DNA of 64,000 bases from DATJOJ01 sp035507035 (GTDB taxonomy: Bacteria; Acidobacteriota; Terriglobia; Terriglobales; Acidobacteriaceae). The position numbers and the translations under genes are program-made. The stretch is from positions 99,438 through 163,437 of the forward strand of contig DATJOJ010000074.1 of assembly GCA_035507035.1 (NCBI GenBank). Direction: 5' to 3'. The notes beneath the pieces were generated by a model. The model worked only from the letters and a program-made list of their open reading frames with translations, was not told the origin of the DNA and did no database searches. Shown here one piece after another: positions 1-8,659 of this stretch (the first letter of the stretch is position 1; each line of letters begins with the position of its first letter).

Positions 1-489
1 GCGGTAATTCGTGAACTGCATGTCGATACCGAAATCTTGCGCCCGAAGCAGTGAAATAATCTCCTGCAAAGTATCGCGGTCTTTGCTGCTCACGCGCACG
101 AGATCGCCCTGGATCGACGCATTCACTTTCTTCTTGGTGTCTTTGATGGTCTTGACGATTTCACGCGCCTTTTCAATCGGAATGCCTTGCTGCATGGTGA
201 TGCGCTGCTTGGCGGTGCCTCCGGCTGCGGTCTCAACCGGGCCGTAAGTCAAGCCTTTGAGCGGCACACCGCGTTTGACGAGCTTTTGCTGGAAAACGTC
301 ATTGATGGACTTCAACTTAAATTCGTCGATGGAGTGGAGGACGATCGCGTCCTTGCCGTCGAGTTCGATGGTAGACTTCGAATCTTTCAGGTCGAACCGC
401 GTATGGATTTCCTTGAGCGCCTGCTGGATGGCGTTGGAAACTTCCTGCAAGTCAATCTTGCTGACCACGTCAAAAGTGTTCTCTGGCAT
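1..489 (-). CDS. yajQ: YajQ family cyclic-di-GMP-binding protein (3' end cut by window)
   Basis: The reverse strand from the ATG at 489 reads open to base 1 for 163 codons, beginning MPENTFDVVSKIDLQEV and ending DFGIDMQFTNYR, which matches the YajQ (UPF0234) family from end to end. Family members are about 163 residues, so only the last residue or two and the stop lie outside the window. YajQ proteins have two ferredoxin-like folds; some bind cyclic di-GMP and act with transcription factors, others were reported to bind nucleic acid, so the role here is inferred from family only. It is downstream of the TatD-type nuclease gene on the same strand with a 54-bp gap. A diguanylate cyclase gene is nearby at 7145, but no link is shown. 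Confidence 0.93.
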   Translation of the reverse strand, partial: MPENTFDVVSKIDLQEVSNAIQQALKEIHTRFDLKDSKSTIELDGKDAIVLHSIDEFKLKSINDVFQQKLVKRGVPLKGLTYGPVETAAGGTAKQRITMQQGIPIEKAREIVKTIKDTKKKVNASIQGDLVRVSSKDRDTLQEIISLLRAQDFGIDMQFTNYR

Positions 490-543
490 GTTGTTTTAAC
501 TTTAAATGATTGCCGCGCCCCAGTAAAAGATGCACCTATAAAG

Positions 544-1374
544 CTAAACGGAGTTCGACTTTTGGGGAAGCGAAAAGAAGCGATGGAAGTTTGCGGTGGT
601 CCGTGAGCCAATTTCTTCGATCGAGGTGGCGCGCAATTCGGCGATCTGCCGGGCGGTTTCCTTGACGAAGGCGGGCTCGTTACGTTTGCCGCGATGCGGA
701 ACAGGCGCGAGATAGGGGGAATCGGTTTCGATCAGGATGTGGTCGAGCGGGACTTCTTTGGCGGCGTCGCGAATCTGCTGTCCTTTGGGAAAAGTGACGT
801 TGCCGGCGAACGAAATCATGAAACCCAGGTCCAGTGCCCGTTTTGCATGAGGCCAGGTTCCGGTGAAGCAATGGAGAATTCCGCCGAGGCCGGTCGGACG
901 CCAGTGCTGGTCGATCAGACGCAGGCAATCTTCCCAAGCGTCGTCGGTGTTGTTGGACGGGCGACAATGAATGACGATGGGAAGTTTGGCAGTGGCGGCT
1001 AAATCCATCTGCTTGATGAAGACTTGCTGTTGGGTTTCGCGAGGCGAGTGGTCGTAGAAATAGTCGAGGCCGATTTCGCCCCAGGCAATCACTTTGGGTT
1101 GAGTTGCTAGTTGTGCGAGTTCGTCGAATGCGGCGTCAGTGGCGAGCTTTGCTTCGTGGGGGTGAATGCCGACGGTGGCGTATATGAAGTCGTACTTTGC
1201 GGCGAGTTGGATGCCGCAGTCCATAGTGCCGGGGCCATCCCCATTGCCGATAGCGACGATGGTTTGAACGCCAGCCTCGCGTGCATGCTGGATGACTTGC
1301 TCGCGATCGGAGTCGAACTGCTTGCCGTCGAGATGGGCGTGGGAGTCGACGAGGGCTAGGTGGTCGGTGGTCAT
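544..1374 (-). CDS. TatD family metal-dependent hydrolase (DNase)
   Basis: A 276-residue protein of the TatD family, which are TIM-barrel metal-dependent nucleases acting on DNA 3' ends and misincorporated bases. The full metal-site set is visible: DSHAHLD near the N-terminus, GEIGLDYFYD in the middle, IVIHCR, GGILHCFTG, and the IETDSPYLAP motif near the C-terminus. Length is normal (about 255-280). The ATG at 1374 places the first metal motif at residue 11, as usual. It lies just downstream of metG on the same strand; metG-tatD adjacency is common in bacteria and suggests co-transcription, although a 69-bp spacer containing a repeat phrase separates them. Confidence 0.95.
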   Translation of the reverse strand: MTTDHLALVDSHAHLDGKQFDSDREQVIQHAREAGVQTIVAIGNGDGPGTMDCGIQLAAKYDFIYATVGIHPHEAKLATDAAFDELAQLATQPKVIAWGEIGLDYFYDHSPRETQQQVFIKQMDLAATAKLPIVIHCRPSNNTDDAWEDCLRLIDQHWRPTGLGGILHCFTGTWPHAKRALDLGFMISFAGNVTFPKGQQIRDAAKEVPLDHILIETDSPYLAPVPHRGKRNEPAFVKETARQIAELRATSIEEIGSRTTANFHRFFSLPQKSNSV

Positions 1375-1380
1375 GGATCA

Positions 1381-1414
1381 GACAGTCGTTGGTCTTGGGC
1401 CGCCGGTCGTTGGC
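1381..1414. repeat. Intergenic 'GTCGTTGGTC' phrase repeat
   Basis: The metG-tatD spacer holds two near copies of a short phrase (CAGTCGTTGGTCTTGG and CGGTCGTTGGC). The same phrase family recurs at 4823-4960, 16104-16193 and 17300-17380, always between genes. Function unknown. Confidence 0.45.
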
Positions 1415-1443
1415 AAAACCGCTGTGCCCTCAGCCCGGGATAT

Positions 1444-3447
1444 CTACTTTAACCTCGCTCCGATTGGCACATCTTCGAGAAAGCTAGCCAGTACCGGCTT
1501 GCCGCCCTCGATCGATGCAGCGACGATCATGCCATTCGATTCGAGGCCACGCAGCTTGCGGGGAGCCAAGTTCGCAACGATGACAACCTTGCGGCCGATC
1601 AAAGTTTCTGGGGAGTACGCTTCGGCGATGCCAGCCACAAGTTGGCGGATTTCGGTGCCTATGTCAACTTCGAGGCGGAGAAGCTTGTCAGCGCCTTTGA
1701 CTTTTTCGGCGACTTTGACTTGCCCCACACGCAGTTCGATCTTAGCGAAATCGTCGATGCTGATCTTGCCATCTGAAATTGCTGCCGCCTGCGTGGCGGG
1801 CTTCGCAGCGTCGGGTTTCAATTCGGGCGGCTGAGTTGCGATAGTGGCAGTAGCAGCAGCGGTGGGTCGTCCCTGCTCTTCCATCTTCTGCATCCTTTCA
1901 ACGGCGCTTTTGTCGGCACGGGGAAAGACGGGTTCGATGGCGCCGAGTTTCGTGCCCAAAGATAAATGTCCCCAGCGCAATTTGGACAGATCGAACTTTC
2001 GAATATCGCCGAGGCCCATTTGCGCGAAAATCTTCGCGGTAGCGTCGGGGATTACAGGATGTGCGAGCACAGTGACGATGCGCAACGCTTCGGCGCTGGT
2101 ATAAAGAACCGTTGCCAGTCGTGAGCGGCTCTCTTCATCGGTCTTTTCGCCCAAGGCCCAAGGTTCGTTCTCGACGATATATTTGTCGACTGCGGCGACC
2201 AGTCCCCATGCGAGTTCGAGCGCACGGGAGAATTGATATTGATCGAAGAGAGCAGAGCACTCGGAAATCACTTTGCGTGCCGCGTCGGCAATGGCGTCGT
2301 CGGTCGCGCGATGAGCGGCGGTTGGCGAAGGATAGGGAACTTCGCCGTGGAAATAGCGCTGGATCATCGATAGCGTACGGCTGGCGAGATTACCAAGGCC
2401 GTTGGCGAGATCGGCGTTGTAGCGCTGGACAAGAGCGTCGAAGGAGAACGACCCATCCTGGCCAAAAACGATTTCACGAAGCAGGAAGTACCGGAGCGCA
2501 TCGGTTCCGACGACATCCAAAATCGTTTCGGCGCGAACGATGTTGCCGCGCGATTTCGACATCTTATTTTCTTCGAAGAGGAGCCAGCCGTGAGCGACGA
2601 TGCCTTTCGGCAGCGGAAGGCCTGCAGCCATTAGGAATGCCGGCCAGTACACGCAATGGAAGCGGACAATTTCTTTGCCGATCATGTGAACGTCGGCAGG
2701 CCAGAATTTTTCGTAGAGCCTGGTGTCGTCCGATCCGTAGCCGAGTGCGGTGATGTAGTTGGAGAGAGCGTCCATCCAGACGTAGATCACGTGCTTGGGA
2801 TCGTCAGGAACAGGAATGCCCCAGGAGAAAGTGCTGCGGCTGACGGAAAGATCGCGCAAGCCGGAGCGCACGAAGGAAATGACTTCGTTGCGGCGCGTCT
2901 CGGGACGAATGAAATCGGGCTGACTCTCGTAGAGATCCAGGAGGCTATCTTGAAATGCGGAGAGCTTGAAAAAATAATTTTCCTCGTGGACCGTTTCTGT
3001 GGGACGGCCGCATTGCGGGCAGGGATCGCCGGGCTTGGCGGAATCGACATAGAGCTCGTCGGAAACGCAATACTGGCCAGTGTAGGTTCCCTTATAGATG
3101 TAGCCGTTGTCGCGAATTTTGCGCCAGAGAGCCTGCACGCCGCGCTTATGGCGGTCGGAGGTAGTGCGAATGAAATCGTCGTAGGTGAGACCCATGCGGT
3201 CCCAGAGGGCGCGGAACTCGGCGGAAACTTCATCCGTGAGTTGCTGGGGAGATTTTTTCGCGGCGAGGGCGCTGCGCTCGATCTTCTGGCCGTGCTCGTC
3301 GGTTCCGGTGAGAAAAAAAGTATCGACGCCGAGCATGCGCTGGCGGCGCGCGATGGCGTCGCAGGCGATGGTGGTGTACGCGGTGCCGATGTGCGGCCGC
3401 GCATTGACGTAATAGATCGGGGTCGTGATGTAGAACTTCTGGGTCAT
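1444..3447 (-). CDS. metG: Methionyl-tRNA synthetase with C-terminal tRNA-binding domain
   Basis: MetRS charges tRNA-Met with methionine. The class I signatures are present: the HIGH-like motif HIGT at residues 19-22 and KMSKS at 295-299. The zinc-knuckle region around residues 127-147 contains CVSD followed by CPQC, so one knuckle is complete and the first lacks its second cysteine. The last 105 residues (from about 563) form an EMAPII/Trbp111-type OB-fold tRNA-binding domain (KIELRVGQV...ANLAPRKLRG), which dimerises and improves tRNA binding. Length 667 fits this two-domain form. A Pro/Ala-rich linker of about 30 residues joins the two parts. It lies between larC (upstream, 25-bp gap) and the TatD gene. 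Confidence 0.98.
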   Translation of the reverse strand: MTQKFYITTPIYYVNARPHIGTAYTTIACDAIARRQRMLGVDTFFLTGTDEHGQKIERSALAAKKSPQQLTDEVSAEFRALWDRMGLTYDDFIRTTSDRHKRGVQALWRKIRDNGYIYKGTYTGQYCVSDELYVDSAKPGDPCPQCGRPTETVHEENYFFKLSAFQDSLLDLYESQPDFIRPETRRNEVISFVRSGLRDLSVSRSTFSWGIPVPDDPKHVIYVWMDALSNYITALGYGSDDTRLYEKFWPADVHMIGKEIVRFHCVYWPAFLMAAGLPLPKGIVAHGWLLFEENKMSKSRGNIVRAETILDVVGTDALRYFLLREIVFGQDGSFSFDALVQRYNADLANGLGNLASRTLSMIQRYFHGEVPYPSPTAAHRATDDAIADAARKVISECSALFDQYQFSRALELAWGLVAAVDKYIVENEPWALGEKTDEESRSRLATVLYTSAEALRIVTVLAHPVIPDATAKIFAQMGLGDIRKFDLSKLRWGHLSLGTKLGAIEPVFPRADKSAVERMQKMEEQGRPTAAATATIATQPPELKPDAAKPATQAAAISDGKISIDDFAKIELRVGQVKVAEKVKGADKLLRLEVDIGTEIRQLVAGIAEAYSPETLIGRKVVIVANLAPRKLRGLESNGMIVAASIEGGKPVLASFLEDVPIGARLK

Positions 3448-3472
3448 GTGCTGAGATATATTTTCTTGTTAA

Positions 3473-4816
3473 TTATGATCGCCGAGAACCGCTTAGATAT
3501 TTTTGCATGGCTTCTTGCATTACGGTTTTCAGCGGGACGCGGCAGTCCGCGGCGATGCGTCGGCAATCTTCATATTCCGGCGCGTAATTGGTAATGGTGC
3601 CGTTCATGCTGGCGATCTTCATGCGCACATCGCCCCATTGTGTCGAAACTGTGACCCACTTTCTCGCGAGGGTTTGGCGGTGCTCCTCGCGCTGCCGCAC
3701 GCCCAAGGTTGTGGTTTCGGCAAAAATGATTTGTGACAACTGCGGCGCGTCCTGGGGATGGCAAAGGACGGTTAACAGCAAGCCTGGGCGATTCTTCTTC
3801 ATTTGTACGGGCATGGCGAACGCGTCGAGCGCGCCGGCTTCCAGCAGGCGATCCATTACGTAGCCGAAGACTTGAGGATTGAGATCGTCGAGGTTGGCTT
3901 CGATGACGGTGATCGTCTCAGCGGCCACCTTGCCGCTTGCTGTGGCTGATTCGCCGATGGTAAGACGTGCGACGTTGGCGTGCCCGGGGAAATCGCGGGT
4001 GCCGGCGCCGTAGCCGGTGTGCTCGACGGTCATCTGCGGAAATGCTGAGAACCGCCGGGCCAGCGTCTTCACGATGGCTGCGCCAGTGGGTGTGACCAGT
4101 TCGGCCTGAATTCCCGATGAGTAAATGGGGGCGTCTTTGAGAAGCTCCAGCGTCGCAGGCGCGGGGACGGGAAGAGTTCCGTGGGCGCAGGTGACGGTGC
4201 CGCCGCCGACATTCAAGGGGGAGCAGATAATTTCATCAACGTTGAGTGCATGCGCCCCGACGGCGGCGCAAACGATGTCGACCATGGCGTCGACGGCGCC
4301 GACTTCGTGGAAATGCACGCTCTCGATATCGGTGGAATGAATTTTCGCTTCGGCTGCACCCAAGGCCTCGAAGATGGCGATCGCGTTGGCCTTTGCGGGG
4401 TCCGCAATCGGGGATTTGAGGATGATCTCGCGAATCTCGCTGAGATGGCGGCCGGGGTGATCGTGATTTTCATCGTCGTGCGACGGCGAGGCGCCATAGT
4501 TGTGCTCGAGCAATTCGACTGGGGCGTGGCGATGATCGTGAGAGCCATGAGCGGGTTGATGCTTCTGCTCATGGCGCTCGGAGCGCTGCTTCCAGTATTC
4601 CTCGCGAGGGAGGTCCTTTTCACCATGCGAATAAACGTCGACCTTGAGGGCGCTGATGCCACTGCGCTCGACCCGCGAGACCTCAAGACGAGCACCGATG
4701 TTCAACGCCGCGACAGTTTCCTCGAGCAGCTGCGGGGACACGCCGGCGTCGAGCAAAGCGCCGAGAAACATGTCGCCGCTGATACCAGAAAAACAATCGA
4801 GGTAGGCAATGCGCAT
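3473..4816 (-). CDS. larC: Nickel pincer cofactor biosynthesis protein LarC
   Basis: A 447-residue LarC (DUF111) protein. LarC inserts nickel into the pyridinium-dithiocarboxylate precursor of the nickel pincer cofactor used by lactate racemase and related enzymes; the family CTP-dependently metallates the product of LarB and LarE. The N-terminus (IAYLDCFSGISGDM) and the HFHEVGAVDAMVD motif are diagnostic. It is one continuous frame, unlike the lactobacillal gene split by a programmed frameshift. Residues about 63-130 form a His-rich loop (about 12 His in 66 residues), plausibly for nickel handling. larB, larE and a racemase are not in the window. It is immediately upstream of metG on the same strand. 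Confidence 0.93.
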   Translation of the reverse strand: MRIAYLDCFSGISGDMFLGALLDAGVSPQLLEETVAALNIGARLEVSRVERSGISALKVDVYSHGEKDLPREEYWKQRSERHEQKHQPAHGSHDHRHAPVELLEHNYGASPSHDDENHDHPGRHLSEIREIILKSPIADPAKANAIAIFEALGAAEAKIHSTDIESVHFHEVGAVDAMVDIVCAAVGAHALNVDEIICSPLNVGGGTVTCAHGTLPVPAPATLELLKDAPIYSSGIQAELVTPTGAAIVKTLARRFSAFPQMTVEHTGYGAGTRDFPGHANVARLTIGESATASGKVAAETITVIEANLDDLNPQVFGYVMDRLLEAGALDAFAMPVQMKKNRPGLLLTVLCHPQDAPQLSQIIFAETTTLGVRQREEHRQTLARKWVTVSTQWGDVRMKIASMNGTITNYAPEYEDCRRIAADCRVPLKTVMQEAMQKYLSGSRRS

Positions 4817-4822
4817 AGGAAC

Positions 4823-4960
4823 CGTGGTTGGTCCTTGGTCTTTGGCCCTTGGTCGTGCGTGCTTGGCCTGAAGCGGAGGCTAAATGGGCTGTGGTTCGCC
4901 GAAAGCAAATCACTTGCAGCCAAGGACCGACGACCAACGACGAATTACCAAGGACTTGTT
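4823..4960. repeat. Inverted 'TTGGTCCTTGG' phrase repeats between larC and argS
   Basis: The 237-bp spacer between divergent larC and argS begins with repeated TTGGTCCTTGGTC phrases and ends with their reverse complement (CCAAGGACCGACGACC), so a large imperfect hairpin could form. Same family as 1381, 16104 and 17300. Confidence 0.5.
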
Positions 4961-5013
4961 TTCATCATAGGGAAGGCAAGAATTGGCGTCAAACCTCTGC
5001 GGAATCGATAGTC

Positions 5014-5022
5014 TGCTAAAAT
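5014..5022 (+). promoter_or_regulatory. Possible extended -10 promoter of argS
   Basis: TGCTAAAAT (extended -10 form) lies 31 bp before the GTG start of argS. No convincing -35 is seen, so this is tentative. Confidence 0.35.
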
Positions 5023-5053
5023 CGCAGTTCTCACCAAGGCTTTCGAGGGACCT

Positions 5054-7057
5054 GTGTATCGTCATCTGGAAGATCGGCTTGGCCAGCGCGTGCGCGAATT
5101 TTTGCAGCGCACGTATGGGTTGGATCTGCCAAAAATCGTGATCGAACAGCCGCCGAGCGTGGAGTTTGGGGAATACGCGCTGCCGCTGGCGTTTGAGCTG
5201 GCCAAAAAGCTGCGCAAAGCGCCGCGAAAGATTGCGGAAGAAATTGTTGGCGGGATCGGGACGATTGAAGGATTCGAGAAGTTGGAGTTGGCGGGCGCGG
5301 GGTACATCAATGCGCGGTTAAGACGCGATGAGTTGGCGGCAGCGTTGGCGGCAGACGAGCGGCCAAGCGGCAAAGTTCCTTCAGGCAAAGTTTTAGTCGA
5401 GCACACCAGCATCAATCCCAATAAGGCTGCTCACATCGGACACCTGCGGAATGCAATCTTGGGGGATACGTTTGTGCGGCTGCTGCGATTCGCGGACAGG
5501 GAAGTGGATGTGCAGAATTACATCGACAACACAGGCGTGCAGGTGGCGGATGTGATTGTTGGATTTCTGCATCTGGAGAGAAAATCTCGAGGCGAGATCG
5601 AAGAACTGACTCGACGGCCGCGGTTTGATTACTACTGCTGGGATTTGTACGCGCGAGTTTCGCAGTGGTACGAGCAGGACAAAAAGAACCTGCAGGCGCG
5701 TCACGAAGCGTTGCATGCGATTGAACAGGGTGGGAATGAGACGGCTGCGATCGCGGATTTGATTTCGGTTGCGGTGCTGCGGCGGCATCTGGAGACGATG
5801 GACAGGTTGGACATTGAGTATGATTTTCTGCCCCGCGAGAGCGAGATTCTGCACCTGCATTTCTGGGAAACAGCATTCACCATGCTGAAAAAGAGGGTTT
5901 TGTTCCTGGAGACAACGGGAAAGAACAAAGGCTGCTGGGTGATGCGAAGGGCGGCGGCAGGCGAGAAGAGCCTAGATGAGGTTCTCACTTCCGTCGGTAC
6001 GGATTCGAATTACTTGAATTACGTTTCCGAGGAAAATCAGAAGGTTATCGTGCGGTCGAATGGGACGGTTGGATACGTCGGAAAGGACATCGCCTATCAT
6101 CTTTGGAAGTTCGGGTTGCTAGGGAGAGATTTCGGCTATCGCAAGTTCTATCGGTATCCCAATCAGCATGAGTGTTGGGTTTCTGCGACTGAGGGAGAGC
6201 CGGAGCATCCGCATTTTGGGGATGTTGCAGAAATTTACAACGTAATCGATGCGCGACAAGCCGAGGCGCAAAATACCGTCATCGAGGCGCTACGAGAGCT
6301 GGGCTATACGCAGCAAGCGGATCACTACACGCATTTTTCATATGAGATGGTCGCGTTGACTCCGCGCTGCGCAGCTGAACTGGGCTACGAACTTTCCGAA
6401 GAAGACAAAACGCGGCCGTTCATTGAAGTTTCCGGACGCAAAGGATTTGGAGTGAAGGCGGACGATCTGATCGATAGGCTGATCGCGTCGGCGAAGAAAG
6501 AAGTGGATGCTCGGCATCCGGAACTGAGTGATGGGGAACGGACCACGATCGCCACGCAGATCGCGGTGGGCGCGCTACGTTACTTCATGCTGAAGTTTAC
6601 GAAGTCTTCGCTGATTGCGTTTGACTTCAAAGAAGCGCTAAGTTTCGAAGGTGAAACTGGACCGTACGCGCAGTATGCAGTGGTGCGAGCGACGAATATC
6701 TTCAGGAAAGGCGGAATCGATCCGGAGGCGTTTTGTCATCAGTTGAGCATTTCTCCGAGCGAATACGCCAAGTTTCTAAGCGGCGCGGATGCGAATGACA
6801 TTTGGGAGCTCTGGCTGACTGCGGCGAAGACCTCATACGTGGTGAACCAATGCATCGCGACGACGGAGCCGGCATATCTGGCCAAACATGTGTTTCAACT
6901 GGCGCAGGGCTTCAATACGTTCTATCACCGCTACCCCATTTTGAACGAAGCGGATGAGAACCGAAAGAAATTCCTGCTGGCGACGGCTGCGATAGTGCGG
7001 CGGGAACTGATCCGAGCGCTCGCGGTGATGGGGATCAGCGTTCCCCCCGTCATGTGA
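5054..7057 (+). CDS. argS: Arginyl-tRNA synthetase
   Basis: ArgRS charges tRNA-Arg. The 667-residue protein has the N-terminal tRNA-recognition module (residues 1-100), the HIGH motif exactly at 127-130 (NKAAHIGHLRNAILGD), a class I catalytic core, and the DALR anticodon-binding domain at the C-terminus. The ATP site KMSKS is replaced by a KGFGVKADDL-type segment, which is normal for many ArgRSs. It is longer than the usual 550-600 residues because of an extended middle region. The start is GTG at 5054. It is transcribed divergently from larC and followed by a diguanylate cyclase gene after an 87-bp gap. Confidence 0.97.
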   Translation: MYRHLEDRLGQRVREFLQRTYGLDLPKIVIEQPPSVEFGEYALPLAFELAKKLRKAPRKIAEEIVGGIGTIEGFEKLELAGAGYINARLRRDELAAALAADERPSGKVPSGKVLVEHTSINPNKAAHIGHLRNAILGDTFVRLLRFADREVDVQNYIDNTGVQVADVIVGFLHLERKSRGEIEELTRRPRFDYYCWDLYARVSQWYEQDKKNLQARHEALHAIEQGGNETAAIADLISVAVLRRHLETMDRLDIEYDFLPRESEILHLHFWETAFTMLKKRVLFLETTGKNKGCWVMRRAAAGEKSLDEVLTSVGTDSNYLNYVSEENQKVIVRSNGTVGYVGKDIAYHLWKFGLLGRDFGYRKFYRYPNQHECWVSATEGEPEHPHFGDVAEIYNVIDARQAEAQNTVIEALRELGYTQQADHYTHFSYEMVALTPRCAAELGYELSEEDKTRPFIEVSGRKGFGVKADDLIDRLIASAKKEVDARHPELSDGERTTIATQIAVGALRYFMLKFTKSSLIAFDFKEALSFEGETGPYAQYAVVRATNIFRKGGIDPEAFCHQLSISPSEYAKFLSGADANDIWELWLTAAKTSYVVNQCIATTEPAYLAKHVFQLAQGFNTFYHRYPILNEADENRKKFLLATAAIVRRELIRALAVMGISVPPVM

Positions 7058-7144
7058 GTTTCCCCAACATTTACGTACAAAACGGCGCGTTACTTTCGGA
7101 ACTTCGGTAACTTCCGCATACCCGATAGAATTCGGGCCAGGGTT

Positions 7145-8656
7145 ATGCAAAAAATCGCCGTCCTCTACGACGCCAGCCAGGCGGTATTGTCTACGCTTGA
7201 CCTTGACGAGGTGTTGCAGACGATCCTGGGAATCGCCCGGGATTACTTTCACCTGCAAAACGTCGCCATCATGCTGCTGGACAAGGATGCGGGCGAGCTC
7301 TATGTGCGGCGGCAGATTGGCTGGGATGAGGGCCAGGACAAGGCTCGGATCCCACTGGGCAGTGGAATCACCGGAACGGCGGCGCTCAAGAAGCGGCCGA
7401 TATACTCGCCCGACGTCAGCAAGGATCCTCGCTACTTTGAATCGACGAAAACGACGCGTTCGGAATTAGCTGTGCCGCTGATGGTGCGGGACGAAGTTGT
7501 GGGCGTGCTCGATTGCCAAAGCGATAACCTCAATCATTTTGATGCGGAAACAACGGACCTGCTTACCCTGTTTTCCACACAGGCTTCCATGGCTTTGCAA
7601 AATGCAAGATTGCACCAACTGGAGCAGGAGCGCGCGTCGCAACTGGAGGCCATTAACGCCATCGCAAAGCAGATGACAGCGGTGCTTGACTTGAACGAAC
7701 TGCTGTCGAAAGTATGCCTGTTGACGCAGGAAGCTTTCCAAGTAGCGCACGTCTCGGTGCTAGTGAAGGACGATGAAGATCTGGTGTTGCGAGCGAGCCA
7801 TGGACGGCTGACGGCACGAACTGCCGTCGGAGGAAGATTGCCGATAGATTCCGGGTCATGGGGGCGTGCGCTTGGATCTGGCAACACAGTAACGGAAAAT
7901 GACACGCGATCGCTGGAAAGCACGCTGCATGCGGAAACTGCCGCGAGCATGTACATTCCGCTGATTTCGTTTGGGCAGCCGCTAGGAGTGATGGTGATCT
8001 CGAGCGACCGGCCGAAGGCATTCCACGTCAGTGATGAGCAACCGCTGGAGTCGGTGGCGGACATCTGCGCGACCGCGATCCAGAATTCGCATTATGTCGA
8101 GCGGGTAAAACAGCTGGCGTATCTGGACGGGCTGACCGGGATCTTCAATCGGCGATTTTTCGAGATGAGGATTACGGAAGAAATCGAGCGTGCACGGCGC
8201 TTCGAAACCGGCCTGGGTGTCATCATGATTGACATCGACCAGTTCAAGCGGCTGAATGATGAATTTGGACACCTGCTGGGCGATGAAGTGTTACGGCAGG
8301 TGTCGTCGATCCTGCACCGTCAACTGCGAAAAATCGATGTGGTTTGCCGGTACGGAGGGGAAGAATTCGCGATCCTGCTTCCGGAGACAAATTGCCAACA
8401 CACATTGGGAGTGGCGGAGAAACTGCGGCGCATGGTGGAGGCCTGGCAATTTCCGGGAGTGCCTCGTCCGGTGACGATCAGCGCGGGAACGGCGAATTAT
8501 CCGGAACATGGAACTACCAGAGATGAACTGGTGAGTGCGGGAGATGCCGGCCTTTATACCGCGAAACAGGGCGGGCGAAATCGAGTTTGCTTGGCGGCGG
8601 GAACCGAGCGCGAGGGTTCACGCCATAAATCAAGAGAGTTGGCCTGGCAAGAATAG
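7145..8656 (+). CDS. Diguanylate cyclase with two GAF domains
   Basis: This 503-residue cytosolic protein has two GAF sensor domains (about residues 10-155 and 170-320) and a C-terminal GGDEF domain (about 330-485). The catalytic signature is GGEEF at 404-408, so the enzyme should make cyclic di-GMP from two GTP. An RKID tetrad at 395-398, five residues before the signature, matches the RxxD inhibitory site for product feedback. No transmembrane segment or receiver is seen, so the signal is probably a small cytosolic ligand or redox state. It ends 3 bp from the convergent PDZ gene. The ATG at 7145 is preceded by AGGG. Confidence 0.95.
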   Translation: MQKIAVLYDASQAVLSTLDLDEVLQTILGIARDYFHLQNVAIMLLDKDAGELYVRRQIGWDEGQDKARIPLGSGITGTAALKKRPIYSPDVSKDPRYFESTKTTRSELAVPLMVRDEVVGVLDCQSDNLNHFDAETTDLLTLFSTQASMALQNARLHQLEQERASQLEAINAIAKQMTAVLDLNELLSKVCLLTQEAFQVAHVSVLVKDDEDLVLRASHGRLTARTAVGGRLPIDSGSWGRALGSGNTVTENDTRSLESTLHAETAASMYIPLISFGQPLGVMVISSDRPKAFHVSDEQPLESVADICATAIQNSHYVERVKQLAYLDGLTGIFNRRFFEMRITEEIERARRFETGLGVIMIDIDQFKRLNDEFGHLLGDEVLRQVSSILHRQLRKIDVVCRYGGEEFAILLPETNCQHTLGVAEKLRRMVEAWQFPGVPRPVTISAGTANYPEHGTTRDELVSAGDAGLYTAKQGGRNRVCLAAGTEREGSRHKSRELAWQE

Positions 8657-8659
8657 AGG

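Noticed and set aside
2656..3594. 312-codon plus-strand frame opposite metG
   Set aside because: Antisense of metG; composition is that of a complementary strand and it crosses into the larC 3' end.
4181..5011. 276-codon plus-strand frame opposite larC
   Set aside because: Shadow of larC; no recognisable domain and no ribosome site.
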